A stretch of DNA of 64,000 nt from Scilla litardierei (taxonomy: Eukaryota; Streptophyta; Magnoliopsida; Asparagales; Asparagaceae), in NCBI GenBank assembly GCA_030789695.1, contig CM061132.1, forward strand, positions 154,486,817-154,550,816, written 5' to 3'. A model generated the notes under the pieces. That model was not told the origin of the DNA, did not search any database, and was given only the letters and a program-made list of their open reading frames with translations. Position numbers and translations under genes: made by a program. Positions 43,883 through 56,818 of the stretch are shown one piece after another. Within the stretch, counting starts at the first letter, position 1; every line of letters starts with the position of its first letter.

Positions 43883-44556
43883 CCTTTAATGGATGCGTTA
43901 ATAGTAGGGGTCGCCCGGTGAAGGCTACATTTGGATCCTACAACTTAAAAAGAAGGTGTTAGGGAGATGATCCAAACCCATCCCACATTCAAAGCCGTGT
44001 CCGAATTGAGGGCACACAATCAAACCTTAGGGTCACGGTCTCATGTAGCTTCTATCCTAGGAGACCTTGCCATTCACTTGCATCTTGCAAAATAGAACGA
44101 TTGCGTTAAAGAGATCGAGTCTGGGCCCGATAAACACCTCCAACGTCTAAATTAGCGGCAGAATTGATAGCAAACAATCAGATTTTAGAGCTTGTTTTTG
44201 CATATTTGTTTACACACATACCTTACTGTTTACACACATACCAAATCATTTCCCATGAACAAATCATGAGTAATCGAACCCGACCCCTAAATTAGCTGCA
44301 CTTGTTTTGTACTTGTTAAGAACTCCAGATTGTAAAGGCATAGTTACAAAACTAAGGGTTTCTTAATTTAGTTATTTAATGATTAAAATTCAATCTCTTT
44401 CGGCTATTACGGGAAAAAAGGCTCTCTACAACCATCATGGCCACCAACTGTTATAACACCCTCATTCTTCCATTAAAAATCACTCCTTTCTCCCCATTAC
44501 CATAAAAATCACACCTTCCTCTCTCAAGCCTCAAATTGCTCAATTCAGACACAGAT
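43883..44556 (+). other. Upstream region of the NRL gene
   Basis: About 670 bp separate the retrotransposon LTR from the gene's ATG. It includes a small direct repeat TGTTTACACACATACC (about 44,209 and 44,228). I cannot identify a definite TATA box. The native promoter is probably confined to this stretch. Confidence 0.5.
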
Positions 44557-46653
44557 ATGGGTGTTTCTACGGCCACAGAGTTGAAACAGAGCGTCTCTGG
44601 GAAGCGAACGTTCCGGCCGAGCTTGAGCACGAGGCAAATGACTGACTGGTGCCCATCAGAATCCCATCTCTCACTCCTCTCACCCTCTCTTAATCCTTGT
44701 ATTATCTTCAAATGATCAAACTTCTATGCTTGATTTGCTTCAGGCCTCTCACGGATGTTTCAAGTGATCTCACCGTCGAAGTAGGAAACAGCACCTTCGC
44801 TCTTCACAAGGTACAAGCTAACTCTTTCTTAGTGCCAAACAACACAAACCTTCGAGTTCTAATCATTTAACTGCATGCAGTTCCCCTTGGTTTCGAGAAG
44901 CGGGAAGATCCGAAAGCTGATATCCGAGTCGAAGGAATCGAAGCTGGCCCGAATCAGCATCCATCTCATGCCCGGAGGCGCAGAGGCCTTCGAGCTCGCC
45001 GCCAAGTTCTGCTACGGTCTCAGCATCGAGCTCACACTCGGCAACGTCGCAATGCTCCGATGTGCAGCCCATTTCCTGCAGATGACCGAAGACATCTCGG
45101 AGAGAAACCTCGAGTCTCGCTCCGAATCGTATCTCAAAGACTCAGTCTTCCCCAGCATCAGCAACTGCATCTTAGTCCTGCATCGCTGCGAGTCCCTTCT
45201 TCCTGCGGCCGAAGAGACCGGCCTGGTTGCCAGAATCATAGCATCGATCTCGACCAACGTTTGCAAGGAGCAGCTGGCCTCGGGACTGTCCAAGCTCGAG
45301 CACAACCCGCCGCTCGTGCCGAGAGTCGACGAGCACGATTGGTGGGGGAAATCTCTGGGAGTCCTCGGGCTCGAGTTCTTCCAAAGGCTGCTTTCAACGT
45401 TGAAATCGAAGGGACTGAAGCAAGAAACCACGAGCAGGGTACTGATCAACTACGCGCACAGCGCGCTACAAGCAGAGGAATCGGCGCCGGAAACTGAACA
45501 TAAGCGGAAGCAGCAGAGGATGATCGTGGAAGCAATCGTCGGGTTGCTTCCGACCCCATCGAGAAAGAGTCCCGTGCCCATCGCGTTCTCGTCCGGCCTC
45601 CTGAAGAACTCGGTCACGGTCTCCGCGTCCTCGGTTTGCCGAGGAGATTTGGAGCGCAGGATCGCGTTGCAATTGGACCAGGCGATACTTGAAGACCTGC
45701 TGATTCCCGCGGCCCCTCATGCCGGCGGCTCGCATCATCAGCTGTATGATACGGATTCCGTGTCGAGGGTGTTTACGACGTTCTTGAATCTGAACGAGGA
45801 GGAGGAGGAGGAGGAGGAGGAGGAGAGGGACGCTGGTGGTTATGAGTTTGGGAGCCCGAGGTCGCCGAAGCAGAGCGTGATGCTGAAGGTCTCAAAGCTG
45901 CTGGACAGCTATCTGGCCGAGATTGCGCTGGATTCGAATCTGAACCCGTCCAAGTTCATCGCAATGGCCGAGCTGCTGCCGGATCATGCTCGGGTTGTGA
46001 ATGATGGGCTGTATCGCGCCGTCGACATCTTCCTGAAGGTAAGTTTGGATTCTGACTTGTTTCTTCGATCGACTGCGATCGGGGGTCTCTGACTGCGATT
46101 CGGACCTCAGGTTCACCCCAACATCAAGGAAACAGAGCGGTACCGACTGTGCAAGACCATCGACTGCCATAAGCTGTCGCAGGAGGCGTGCAGCCACGCG
46201 GCGCAGAACGAGCGGCTGCCCGTTCAGATGGCGGTACAAGTCCTGTATTTTGAGCAGATCAGGCTGAGAAACGCTATGAACGGGAACCATGATCAGTTCT
46301 TCTTCGGATCAGTGCACGGGCAGTATCCCCAGCGGACGGGCAGCGGAGTGGGGAGCGGCGCCATGTCGCCGAGAGACAACTATGCGTCGGTCAGAAGAGA
46401 GAACAGGGAGCTGAAGCTTGAGGTCGCGAGGATGAGGATGAGGCTGACGGACTTGGAGAAGGACCATGTGTCGATGAAGCAAGAGCTCGTTCGGGCGAAC
46501 CCGGCCAACAAATTGATCAGGTCTTTCGCGAAGAAGCTGGGCAAGCAGCTGAACGGGTTGTTCCGGATGAGAGACGCGAGGCCCATGAATCCGACGGCGG
46601 CTTCCGATGCTCGGCTTCTGTTCCAGAGGAGACGGCGACATTCCATTTCTTAG
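44557..46653 (+). CDS. NPH3/RPT2-like (NRL) BTB/POZ domain protein
   Basis: Four exons with GT-AG borders: 44,557-44,648, 44,744-44,810, 44,881-46,038, 46,111-46,653; 619 aa, normal for the family. Exon 1 encodes MGVSTATELKQSVSGKRTFR; the exon 1-2 join gives TDWPLTDVSSDLTVEVGN. A BTB fold covers about residues 35-140 (FALHKFPLVSRSGKIRKL). The NPH3 domain spans about 206-492 (DWWGKSLGVLGLEFFQRLL to VLYFEQIRLRNAM). A coiled coil lies at about 530-569. NRL proteins act at the plasma membrane with phototropins or in auxin-transporter regulation, often as CUL3 adaptors. The N-terminus resembles the Arabidopsis At1g03010-type clade. The protein ends RRRRHSIS, placing a serine at the antepenultimate position after arginines, as in NPH3's 14-3-3 site. 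A Glu run at 45,797-45,826 is encoded by GAG repeats. No defects were seen. Confidence 0.93.
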
Positions 46654-46950
46654 GAGCTCTGGCCTTTGTACATGCTTTTGTCTCGCCGTGTAAAAATTTG
46701 GGTATTGCGTGTTGATTTCATCGTAATTTGAGGCGAGATTAGAGCGTAGGTTTGCCTGCTTTGAAGTCTGATTCGTGACGAAGGGTGTGCATAAAAACCA
46801 AGAGCTTGTATATGTGGCGTCATAAATTTCGCGTTGTGGTACAAAATGTTTAAGCAATACTTGGTTCCATACTGATTCGGTTATGACTTGCACTTCCCTA
46901 TAAAACGTGGTCAAAGGGAACATGTGGGACCTCCGGGATCGATTGAAGGC
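46654..46950 (+). other. 3' flank of the NRL gene
   Basis: Contains no gene. It is probably 3' UTR and terminator, AT-rich with several TTGTA and AATAAA-like words but no single clear polyadenylation signal. It runs up to the Tat-like LTR remnant. Confidence 0.5.
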
Positions 46951-48012
46951 ACGTTCACTCGGTGAGGGACGTGCGGATCCTCGCGTCGGCTTGCCGACGG
47001 GTAGCATCGGCAAAGCGACGACCTCCTTGTGGTGGGGGCGAGCGGGCTCGTGATTGAGGACTCTCGGCTTCGGCTAGGAAGACGCTGAGGGGCTGCCTCG
47101 GCGTCGCTGGATCTGCCTGACTTGGATTGACGAGAGAGCTTGTCAGGGGGGTTGGACCTTGGTTCCGACCAAGTCCCCTCCGATGCCTAAGTCTCTCACA
47201 TTCACTCGGTGAGAGATGCGCGGATCCTCGCGTCGGCTTGCCGAAGGAGGTCCCCGCGTGTCCCTCACGTTCACTCGGTGAAGGACCCGCAGATCCTCGC
47301 GTCGGCTTGCCGAAGGGTAGACTCGGTAAAGTGACGACCTCCTTGTGGTGGGGGCGAGCGGGCTCGTGACTGAGAACGCTCGGCTTCGGCTGGGAAGACG
47401 CTGAGGGACGGCCTCGGCGCCGCGGGATCTGCTCGACCTAGATTGACGAGAGAGCTCGTCAGGGGGGTCGGACCTTGGTTCCGACCAAGTCCCCTCCGAT
47501 GCCTAAGTCAGAACGGGTCTGAAGGGTGCTCGGTGGGATCTGTATGGCTCACGAGGAGGCTGATACGCGAGTCCTGGGGCCGAGCTGTGGAGAGGCAATG
47601 TAAGGTAGAAGAACAGGTCGTTAGAGTAGAATACCTCGGTGTTTTTGGTATCCGGGCCGTGATCGCCTTGTACGTTGTACCTCGAGTCTCTTTATAGGTG
47701 TCCTCCCACGTCCGAGCTTCCTCAGCATCCCTCACTTCCGCCCACACGATCCGCCTCTTTGATGGCGCCTTCATGGCTCATAAAGGTGGGCGTAATTGGG
47801 CCCCTTAATGGTGATTAAGGGGGCACGTCTTACGGGGAGCGGTTAGCGCCCGCAAACATGGGCTTGTGGTAGCGCCCGCTCCGGTGTGAGGCCGACCTGA
47901 CTCCAAGCCTTCGTGAGGGCCTCGTCGCTCAGCCTGCTCTTCTTCGGGGCCGCTGGCTTGCGACGTGGGCTTGGGCTGTTCGGTCTTGGCCCATTTCAGA
48001 AGGGTCGTATCA
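46951..48012. repeat. Tat-like LTR remnant with internal 316-bp duplication
   Basis: Related to the LTR at 43,146-43,882: it shares GGTCGGACCTTGGTTCCGAC, GATGCCTAAGTC and the end GGTCGTATCA. The block from ACGTTCACTCGG to GATGCCTAAGTC occurs at 46,951 and again at 47,267, with a shorter third copy of its start near 47,202. TTTATAGGTG at about 47,691 is a possible TATA box. No convincing TSD was found, so this may be a solo LTR or a fragment. Confidence 0.6.
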
Positions 48013-48690
48013 CGTTTCAAAGAACTTCTCATCTTGGCACAACGAGGCTTCCAACATTCAACAACGACTGAGGTCTTATCTGCTGCATGGTTCTATCATC
48101 TGCCGCAGTCCTAACAACTCAAAATATGCGTATTAACCCCCCACATGCAAATAAAAAATGCATTCTTGGACTCTTTGGCACTGCCGGTGATGGGTGACGT
48201 GTCTCCCTGTAGTCCCATTATTCGACGTTCTCGCTATTGGAAAGGGCCGCACATCATGGGTAAAAATTTTCGGGGCAGAGGTCCTCGTTTGGAGCACGTC
48301 GGGGATCATCTCCTAAAAAGGGGCTTGAGCACCTTCATTTCGCGAAGTTTAGTTGCAAGAATCTGGTAATCGGTCGTTGTAGGGGCATGAAGAATTTCTG
48401 TGAGAGGTGCGAAGGTTTGCGAGAGCGGGCCATCAGTGGGTTGGTTACCCTCCGTAGCGTGGTCTCCAGTCGTTCCATTAAGCCCGCCTGCCAATGCTTT
48501 CTTGCCGCTCACCATGATGAAGGAAAAGTTGGGAAGATGGGTCAGATAATAACTAAGATGCCAGAGAGATTGCCAGATGGGGAGTCTTCAGGAGCAGGAC
48601 TATTGATCTAGTCAGGGTGATGTGGCGTCGCGACTCGTCAGGAGAATCTACCTGGGAGTGAGAGGACGAGATACGAGAACGTTACACCTG
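48013..48690. other. Unassigned stretch
   Basis: No reading frame or repeat that I recognise. The right end probably grades into the 3' internal end of a Del/Tekay-like element, because the PPT-type sequence follows. Confidence 0.4.
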
Positions 48691-48747
48691 CCTTTTCCCT
48701 GCCATGTAGAGAATTTCGAGGACGGGGTTATTCTAAGGAGGGTAGGA
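48691..48747 (+). other. 3' internal end and PPT of a Del/Tekay-like element
   Basis: GAATTTCGAGGACGGGGTTA, then TAAGGAGGGTAGGA immediately before TGTAACGACC. This is the usual internal 3' end before the 3' LTR in Del/Tekay elements. Its presence left of this LTR means the LTR is not simply a 5' LTR. Confidence 0.65.
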
Positions 48748-51046
48748 TGTAACGACCTGTATTTTAGGCGTATTGGTTTGCGAGTGTGCCTGTATTTTTT
48801 TGCTTCGTTCGTATGTTATTTTCTCCTACGCGTCGACGCGAGTGCGCCCCTATTTTCAGATTTTTCACCATAGCGTGAATAATTATCATTTAACCCTAAC
48901 TAATTACCCTAACCCCCATTCAATTAACCAAACCCCACACCCTTTAACACCTCTTTTGGCAGATGAGATCCGAATAATTCGGATCTCAACTTATTACATG
49001 TATGATTATTAAGAGAACCTCTCCATCGTGCCTGCAGAGAAAGCCTCTCCTCCTCCTTTGGCATCACAGCCCATCGATCCCCTCTCCAGTTCAACATCCT
49101 CCCCTCCGTCAATCAATCGCCTAAATCAACCCAAAAATCAATCACACAAACAGAATTTGGAAGTGGGAATTAAATATGCAAATCCCCTCCCCATTCTTCC
49201 CCCCTCCTCCTGCCATGCGTGTGCGCCTCCTCTCAGCTAGCCACCCCCGCGCGCGCGTCCGCAGTGCACCCTGCTCTAGCCGCCGCCCGAAGCCTCCACC
49301 CTGCCCTAGCCGCCGCATGTGCCCTAGCTCCGCCGCCCCCGCCTAGTAGCGCGCGCCACCCCCCGACAGGCCGCCACCCCCGCCTTGCGCGTGCACCCAT
49401 CGCCCCAAGGCCGCTGCCCCACGAGCTCCGCCAGCGCCCCTTGCCGTGCCGCCCCGATCTCCCCCCTTGCCATGCCCCCGATCTCTCTGCAACCAAAAAA
49501 AAGAGAAAGAAAAGAAGTAGAGGAGACGAAGACAGACCGAGAGAGAGAAGGGTAAGAGGTGGGTTTGTTTTTATAAGTTATAATGTTATTTAAAGTTATT
49601 ATTTTATAATAGTTTATATTATGATTAGTTATATATTAGTTATATATTTATATAACGAGTTATTTTATAAGTTTTCTTATATATGTTTTATATAAATTAT
49701 TTTCGTTATAACATGTAAGGTACCTGTTAGTAATAAAGTTTTATTTAAGTTATGAAATATTAGTTTAAGTTAATATATATTAGTTTAAGCTAATATTAGT
49801 TAGTTTTATAATTTCATTATAAATTATTTTATGATAGCTATGTATTCGTATATTAGTATTAATATATAAGTTGTTTTTATAAGTTGTGTAGCTAACTTGC
49901 TTAGTAACACATGTGAACCCAAGTATCGCTACCGCTGATCGAACCGCACCTTTCACGACAAGGCGTATCGGTAACTCATCGTACCCTAACTATGGGTTCA
50001 TCGTACCCTAACTTTAACGATGCATGCTAAACTGGTTTCATTACAGTAGTAAAGTGACTCATTTGAACAGTTAGATAAGCTTGATAAGCTGCACAGTATC
50101 GTAAACGACTCGATCGGACTACGAATCGTATTTGATCGTAAAGTTTGTCAATCTAGATAATGTTACCTAAATTACAAATACGGTAACATCACAGACACTT
50201 GGGGTTTTGGGTAACTTATAATAGCGAGTGTGCGGGAGCGACCAGTCTGATCTTTGTTGTTGTCACCGTTCGGGTTCTAGCAACCCCTTCAAAGTTGGAA
50301 GGTGACAAATTCACAGACTTGATTCACATATTCTTGAACAATATTGCATGTCTTGAACAGTATTGCATGTATCGATTGGCACAATTTTTGTTTAACCCGG
50401 GTTCGTGCACCCGTGGTATCAGATGGACTTTTGGTTGCTCACTGTACTCCGCATTATAAGTCATTCTTGGTTCGGCACAGTTATACTCTCGTAAACTTGA
50501 CATCTTTAATAATGTTTCTTTTAATTGCTGATAAATTGTGAAAGTTGTAAATCAGCAAAACTATATTTCTGCTATACTTCCATACCGTTATTGTATGCTC
50601 TTTTACTTCTAGTCCATACTAGTTTGCCATACTTGTATATTGTTTTAATTTTCATGCTAGAGATACATTGAGTTACGTCTGATCCTGGCGACCCTTCTTT
50701 TTGTGGTGGACCCACCAGATACCTCACAGGTGGACGAGGTGACACCTGAATTAGCAGACGCTTAGTTCGCAGTTGAGTTTAACCAGGAGGACGCGTGTTA
50801 CTGAGAGTGAGTGTGAGAGTGTTATATTATCTTATGCTTTTATTTTCTAGAGTGTGGCTTGGTGTGTATTTTTTCGGGCTGTATTTCCTTTTCTGTACGC
50901 TGCTGGTTTGTAATAAGTTTGTATTTCATTTTCATGTATGAGTATTTGGCATATTTCTGCAACGGAGCATGTATTGACTTCATTGGTGCCTAGCAGGACT
51001 TACGCCTGTACCAAACAGTAACGGGCCCTGGGAGTGGGTCGTTACA
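48748..51046 (+). repeat. Tekay/Del-like LTR shared by two internal regions
   Basis: 2,299 bp, TGTAACGACC to GGGTCGTTACA; related to the solo LTRs at 848 and 5,118 (shared GACACTTGG, TGTCACCGT, GGGTTCTA blocks). On its left is a 3' internal end with PPT, on its right a 5' internal start with gag. It includes a GC-rich block (49,200-49,490) and an AT-rich block (49,560-49,880). Apparent ORFs in the GC-rich block are not genes. Confidence 0.8.
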
Positions 51047-53940
51047 AGTTTGGTGGCCCATGTAGGTCCGCGCTAAATACCACATGAACAGTACAGGAAG
51101 TTCAGAATGTGTCGTATAAAATACTTAATAGGACTGATCAAACCTTTTGAAACGTAGGTAAGCAATGGAAAGGAATACTTCAGGAAGCAAGGACAATGAT
51201 TTTGGATCCGGGACCAATCACCTGAATGGGGGTCACAACCAGATTGATGCTGGTAATGGAGCTAATAACGGTCCAGACACAACAGGACTCCGACTGCACC
51301 ATTGACTACAGAAGATTTCATGCGAGGTATTTATACCCTTTATCAGCAGCTTGGACATGCTTTTCTTAGAGAGCCGAAAGCTGACCCGAGTGCTTACCAC
51401 TTTCGAGCGATGAATCCGAAGACCTTCGCTGGGACCGAGAACCATCTCCAAGCGGAGGAATGGCTCAGGAGCATCACTGATGATCTGAGAGCATCTCAGA
51501 TTCGAGAAGAAGCATTGGTGGCTACCGCCAAGAGGCAACTGACTGATGGTGCTCGAGACTGGTGGCAGTCGGTAGAAGACCGCTTGGGATTGCCGATTAC
51601 TTGGGATGTCTTCACCAGTACCTTCAATGTCCAGTACTTTCTGCCTCAGGCAAAGATCATGAAGAAGAAGAAGTTCATCAACCTGAAGCAGGGCTTGATG
51701 ACTGTAGACCAGTATGACGCTGAGTTTTCCAGGCTCAACAAGTTTACCCCAGAGATAGTTACGGATGCATTGACTCGAGCCCAGCACTTTCAGCAAGGGC
51801 TTAACATTGAGATTCGAAGGAAGTTGGTCACTGCTAGTTAGACAACACATGCTGCAGTTCTGACCATTGTCTGTAACCATGAGATGGTCGAGAAGGAAGC
51901 GAAGGAAGAGATTAGACTGTCAGCTCCTGTGAGGCCCCGCTGACCCATTTTGGTCTGAGCAGACGGCCACAGATGCACCGCCCTATTCAGCAGACCCTGT
52001 TTAAGAAACTAGGGCAACAGTAGTAGGCCCACCAGGTCTGCCATTTTTGTGGGAAGCCTGGACACTTCAAATTGGAGTGTCGAAGTTTTTAAGTCCTTTG
52101 TCTGGTTTGTGGGGTGTCAGGACATATGGCTAGGGATTGCCCATATTTTAAGCCACGTGTTCTAGCCCCATCCCCTCGTGCTGTCCCGACAGGGAACGCT
52201 CCACAGCGTCCACCTCTACCTCTACAGCAGAGGGTGTTTCAGCAAGCAAGGCAGCAACCACCATCGAAACGCCAAGCTTACACCATGAATGTCGAAGAGG
52301 CCGAGGCTACTGGTCAAGTGATCACATGTATATTTCTAGCATAGTTAGTGAATCATTTCTTTCATTAGCATTGGTTGCTTAGATTAGTGTTTGTAACCTA
52401 GGTTCGTACTAGTAGCTGGGAAACCCGCCCTCTCCTCATTCGACTCGGGAGCATCACACTGCTTTCTAACGAGTCGATTCGTTTGCACCCACACTGTTCA
52501 TGTCAAAACTTTAACTACAGGTTGGAACGTCAACACGAGAGGCGGAGAGATAAAGACGACCAGTAGGTATCCTTAATGCCCCGTGGTGATTTGTGGGGGA
52601 GCATTATTCGCTGACTTCATGATGATATATATCCTGAACTTTGATGTTGTATTCGGGATGGATTGGTTGGAAACTTTCTATGCCACCATCGACTGTTGTC
52701 GAAGGAGGGTAACCTTTGATATTCCCGATCATCCAAAATTCTAGTTCATTAGTGGAAGTAGATCTATAGGTCCGGTGAAGTACAGAGCCAGGTCGGCCGA
52801 AGCAGTAGCAGCCGCAATGGGAGCTGAGCCCGATATACCAGAGGTGGTTCGAGAGTTCATGGATGTGTTTTCAGACGACCTTACAGGTTTGCCTTCGGAT
52901 CGCACCCTCAAATTTGCCATCAAACTAATGTCAGGAGCCCAGTCAATGTCCAAGGGACCATATTGTTTAGCATCATGTGAGCTAGAAGAATTGCGGGCCT
53001 AACTTGATGAACTACAGAAGAAGTGATGGATACGACCCAGTGTATCTCCATGGGGATCTCCTATATTACTGGTGAAGAAGAAAGACAGATCCCTACGTAT
53101 GTGCGTTGACTACCGCAAGCTGAACAAAGTCACTGTAAAGAACAAGTATCCTCTACCGCGCATCGACGATCTTTTCGACCAGCTCGGTGGGTCGAACGTC
53201 TATTCGAAGCTGGATCTGAGGACAAGGTACCATCAAATGAAGGTGAACGACGAAGATGTTCCCAAGACTGCATTCAGTACCAGATACGGACACTATGAGT
53301 ACTTAGTAATGTTGTTTGGTGTGACCATTGCACCCGTGGTATTTATGAGTCTCATGAACCAAGTATTGTATGAATACTTGGACAAGTTCGTAGTAGTCTA
53401 CATCGAAAACATTCTCATCTACTCGAAGAATACGATGGAGCATGCAGAACACCTCAGGAAGGTTCTCGAGACCCTGAGAAGACACCAACTTTATGCCAAA
53501 CTTAGTAAGTGCGAGTTCTGGCTGAACAAGGTGGCGTTCCTAGGCCACGTGGTGTCAGAAGAAGGGATCGCTGTTGATCCTGAAAAGTAGCAGATGTTCA
53601 AAACTGGCCAGTCCCCCGAACAGTGACCGAGATTCGAAGTTTCTTGGGACTCGCTAGATACTACCGTAGGTTCATCAGAGACTTTTCGAAGATTACGGAA
53701 GCCATGACACGATTGACGAGAAAGGATGTGATGTTGTTTGGTCAAAAGCATGTGAGGATGCTTTCCAGGAACTGAAGAAGAGGTTGACGACTGCACCCAT
53801 TTTGATCATTCCAGACCGATCAGGAGGATTCGAAATCTTCTGTGATGTATCTGGCAAGGGACTTGGAGGCGTGCTACATCAGCATGGTCGAGTGGTAGCA
53901 TATGCATCCAGGCAGTTGAAGATCCATGAGAAGAACTACC
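51047..53940 (+). pseudogene. Decayed gag-PR-RT-RNase H of Tekay/Del-like element
   Basis: Gag begins at about 51,164 (MERNTSGSKDNDFGSG), frameshifts, and continues to 51,841 (FRAMNPKTFAGTENHLQAEE). Two CCHC knuckles lie at about 52,036-52,135: CHFCGKPGHFKLEC and CLVCGVSGHMARDC, with a stop between them. The protease motif SFDSGASHC is near 52,437. RT follows ([32 protein letters not shown]), but the catalytic box reads [12 protein letters not shown] instead of YIDD, so it is inactive. RNase H (FCDVSGKGLGGVLHQHGRVV, AYASRQLKIHEKNY) is cut off at 53,940 by the next element. At least six stops or frameshifts are present. Integrase and chromodomain are not in the window. Confidence 0.85.
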
Positions 53941-55640
53941 TGGTTGACTCGGAAAACACGCAAGTGCACGCCTTCCACTCCCAAGCGTAGGAGCGTCAAT
54001 GCAATATAAAAATAACCGGTGAGTACCGGGTCGGATCACAGGGACAAGTCGTTCTACATTCACAAAATTGATCGATAACGAAAAATAAAGTGTTTTACAA
54101 CAATCTCAATTAACAGTGGATGAGTGGAGGAAAACGTGTGGTGAAACTAAAATCTATCCTAAGTGGCTAGGGTTAGAGAACCAAGGTAGGAGTTAGGATG
54201 GCTAGGAGAAGAGCATGGGTTGCGGGTTCACTAATGATGGAGTTAATCGAGCCCAAATCACACACATATAACTCAATTGATTTACCGGCTAAGGAAACAC
54301 AATCGGAATATTTAGTATTAAAAACACAACAATTTGCAATAGGGATGGACGTATTATCATAGCACTAATCAAATTAGGAGCATGGATTCATCTCGAATTG
54401 TGCCCTCTCGGGACTTAACCAATTAAATTTGTGCCCTAATAATCATCCAACATTAACATTCAAAATTTGGCAAGAGGAAATTAGGGCAAGAATTAACATC
54501 CAACTCCAATGAGTCACAACCCAAGCAATTCAATACTACACAATCATATCAAACAATAGGATAATTGCATTCAAAATTAACCCAAGTTTCATACAAAAAT
54601 GAGATATAAAAATTACTATAGGAAAAAGGAGAGATTTCACCAAGAACTCTCCCAAATGAGCTCCTCCCTCCTCCTATTTGCCTTCATCCAAGCTTCTCCA
54701 AGCTACAATGGCATCCTCCCCTCCAAGCCCAAGCCCTAACTCTAATGGGAGAGGAGAGCCCCCTCAAGAACCCTAAAAAAACAAACATCAACTCACGGCC
54801 GAAAATTTCTTGATTTCTCGCTTCAAACGCACAGAAAACCCAAAATAATGGGTTGCGGGTCGGGGTTTTCAGCTCCCCGACCCGCCCGCATCACATGAGC
54901 AGCGTGGGGGCCGGATCGGGTCGGATCCGGCCCCGCATCTCGGCCTCCCCGCTTGGGGGCTGAAGAAAAAACAGGGGCGGGCCGGCCGCTGGGTCGGCCC
55001 GCTTCCGTCGTTGTTTATTTTTTTAAAATTATTTTTTTATTAATCAAAAGGCCCAGCGGCCGTTGTTGTTGTTGTTTTTTAAAATTTTTTTTCCTTTAAA
55101 AGCTGGGCCCGTCGGTTGCATTTGAAGAGCGGGGATGGCGCCACGTGGCGCCTCCAGATCGTGCCACGTGTCGCCCCCAATTAAATCTTTTTCCTGGCTT
55201 TTTAACCCCATTTCTCCTCCAAATAATTGCCGAAAAATACCTAGGAGTCTCAGAAAAATCCCAAAAAATTCTGGAAAATCTCTAAGACTTCCAGGAGTAC
55301 CTGAAAAATAGGAAAATGAGAAATTAGTCCAATTGATGAGAAAATTAATATAATGACTATTAAAAATTACTGTATTGACTTCCAAAATTCATATAAAATA
55401 TTCTAATGCTTAAATAATTCCCAAAAATGGAGATATGATCAAAATAATGGCAGGAGCATAGGAAAAATAATAAGAAGCCAATAAAGACGATAAAATCCAT
55501 ATTTTGTGTCAAGAATGAGAATAAGCCCCAAAAATGACATAAAGTGAAAATATACCCAAAAGGGGCAAGATTAAGCATAATCTTTAGCACAAAATAGGGG
55601 TAGTTAGGGGGTATAAAAATACAATTTTCACTCCGAATCA
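53941..55640 (-). repeat. Left (3') LTR of gag-only element 2
   Basis: 1,700 bp, TGGTTGACTC to CTCCGAATCA, homologous to 19,136-20,786. It keeps GC-rich GGCCGGCC blocks (54,850-55,010), two G-boxes (about 55,136-55,170) and, beside the PPT, the hairpin ACTAGC-TTTTT-GCTAGT. Confidence 0.88.
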
Positions 55641-56818
55641 CAACCCCAACTAGCTTTTTGCTAGTCCCTAGCAAAATATGTGATAAATTCGGATTAAATT
55701 GAAAAACATGCACCAACTTCACGATATCCTCATGGCATATACAAAATAGTATTTCCACTTGATTTCAAAGCCAATATGCCAAATGTATGAAAGTAAACAA
55801 CAAATGACATTCTCTTCAATCCAATTCCAAGAAAAGTAAGGAAATAAGCCCGTATCACATATATCGGGATATATCACGATGTCAAAATTTCCAATTTTCA
55901 TGAAAATAGCCAAAACAAAAGAAATTTCCTCTAAGTTGTGGGAGATGAGATTGCATCACTGATGTTGCTTATTCTTTCATTATTCATTCATTTTTTTCTG
56001 TTTCGTTTCTTTTTCCTTCTTTTTTTTGTTTTTGGATTTTGTATGTTTATGTTTTGCATTCACGCGATAACGCCATAAATGCAAACACGGCACATTTGCA
56101 TTCACGCAATGACGCTATATATGCAAATGGATGGAATGATCTCCTAAATCTCATCTTTGGCGTCCTCCCCAATGTTTCGTGGGGGCACCGGCTAATCAAT
56201 TCAATTAGGAAGAAACATTCACTTATACTAACTTTCTTTCTCATTCTCCAACATGAATTATCAACTCATCCACCCACTTCTAAGAAGAAAACAAAGCATG
56301 CACAATTGGCCAAATTCAATCCAATTAAAAACTACACCATTCATCCCAACATGCAATCACTTACACCAAACTTTTCTCAAATTATTTCAAAGAGATATCA
56401 CGACGTACAATGTAGTTTCATACATGACATATTAACATTTGACTCCAAAATGGAAAAGGAATGAAAACGTGCCAATCAAACATCGAGAAGTTGATATCAA
56501 AATTATAATCCGAAAAATTGCATGGCATTAAAGCATGTAGGGACTACATAGCGGCGTTAGGACGAGGAGGCCAAAATATGATATACAATGAAAATCATGG
56601 GATGAGGCGAAACATGGAGGCATCTCAAAAAAAAAAAAAAATTTTAACACCAAAATCCTAACAAATCTAAAGATTCTAACACTCTCCCCCCAACTTAAAA
56701 TAAACATTGTCCTCAATGATGGAAGAGTATCAGATCTTGGCAAAAGATCCTAGAAAAGAGAAAAAAATACGAAAGCAAACATGCAAAAGCAAACTAACTA
56801 ATTTTTTATTTATTTACA
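55641..56818 (-). other. 3' UTR and PPT of gag-only element 2
   Basis: PPT next to the LTR and a second PPT-like module (CTCCCCCCAACTTAAAA, then CATTGTCCTCAATG) at about 56,684-56,718, as in copy 1. No gene is seen. Confidence 0.6.

Noticed and set aside
44451..44711. Minus-strand ORF over the start of the NRL gene
   Set aside because: Antisense shadow of exon 1 and its flanks.
47127..47697. Repeated ORF beginning MTRELVRGVGPWFRP
   Set aside because: Produced by the 316-bp duplication in an LTR remnant; no sign of coding constraint.
49219..49593. ORFs in the GC-rich block of the LTR at 48,748
   Set aside because: Low-complexity Ala/Pro frames on both strands inside an LTR, without any recognisable domain.
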